A stretch of 5,614 nucleotides of DNA from Ruminococcaceae bacterium UBA5579 (lineage in GTDB: Bacteria > Bacillota > Clostridia > Oscillospirales > Ruminococcaceae), in NCBI GenBank assembly GCA_002425305.1, contig DILZ01000040.1:4914-10527 (forward strand). Direction: 5' to 3'. Numbering within the stretch: the stretch's first letter is position 1; each line of letters begins with the position of its first letter. Under the pieces are notes generated by a model. It worked only from the letters and a program-made list of their open reading frames with translations. It did not search any database and was not told the origin of the DNA. Position numbers and translations under genes: made by a program. Shown in pieces: positions 5,525 through 5,614 of this stretch.

Positions 5525-5614
5525 TTATACTGAAAGCTCTGAATGGCTTACAAAACGCCTTTTTTCGGACTCTATCGCCGCATCGAACGAATAATCGATG
5601 ACCGCATTGTCGGC
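5525..5614 (-). CDS. ntpE: Probable V/A-type ATPase subunit E, C-terminal end (runs off right edge)
   Basis: Only the last 29 codons and the TAA (5527-5525) are in the window, too short to appear as a complete open reading frame. The visible residues include VIDYSFDAAIESEKRRF, then a short polar tail SHSELSV. The IDYSFDAAIES stretch fits the C-terminal pattern of V/A-type subunit E, where [VI]D-x-[TS]-F-[ED]-A-x-[LI]-E is followed by a helix. E is one half of the peripheral stalk that holds the head still against the membrane motor. It sits 15 nt upstream of ntpA with the same spacing that separates A from B, so it belongs to the operon. Many V-type operons have subunit F directly before A, and F would be the main alternative, but the residues fit E better. 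The tail beyond the helix is shorter and more polar than the leucine-phenylalanine ending I would expect of E. Confidence 0.65.
   Translation of the reverse strand, partial: ADNAVIDYSFDAAIESEKRRFVSHSELSV

Noticed and set aside
1..5614. tRNA, rRNA, CRISPR array, insertion sequence or phage genes
   Set aside because: No repeats with regular spacing, no transposase-like protein and no recognisable structured RNA gene were seen on either strand.

Overview
The window looks like Clostridia (Firmicutes), probably an Oscillospiraceae/Ruminococcus-like anaerobe. This rests on the bacterial V/A-type ATPase genes with a GGFGTGKT P-loop variant, strong GGAGG ribosome binding sites, moderate GC, AT-rich intergenic DNA, and a block of small genes whose protein patterns I associate with clostridial genomes. 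No sequence search was possible, so the taxonomy is an inference.

Layout. Bases 1-199 (minus strand) are the N-terminal 66 codons of a YfcE/MJ0936-type metallophosphoesterase that runs off the left edge. Bases 200-388 are an AT-rich divergent intergenic region. It holds a perfect extended -10 promoter facing left, a weaker rightward promoter region, a 14-bp direct repeat, a 12-bp dyad and one arm of an exact 22-bp inverted repeat. The other arm is bases 1-22. Bases 389-1641 (plus strand) are a tight run of four small genes of unknown function: a 72-aa helical protein, a 111-aa protein with a well-structured C-terminal half, a 172-aa protein with a very acidic tail, and a 43-aa hydrophobic microprotein. 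A hairpin at 1641-1675 separates this run from a convergent minus-strand operon and can serve as terminator for both.

From right to left on the minus strand, that operon encodes the end of a probable V-type ATPase subunit E (5525-5614), catalytic subunit A (3764-5509), regulatory subunit B (2357-3748) and central-stalk subunit D (1674-2336). A and B form the A3B3 head, D is the rotor shaft inside it, and E is part of the peripheral stalk. The membrane subunits (I, K) and subunits C and F would have to lie beyond the right edge or elsewhere. The window therefore does not show whether the enzyme pumps H+ or Na+, or whether it mainly synthesises or hydrolyses ATP.

The ATPase part is ordinary apart from small motif changes in B and the absence of subunit F between E and A. 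The two points worth attention are the uncharacterised four-gene run at 389-1641 and the 22-bp inverted repeat. Its left arm begins exactly where recognisable phosphoesterase homology stops and runs to the window edge. It may be a chimera or fold-back artefact, or an invertible promoter segment.
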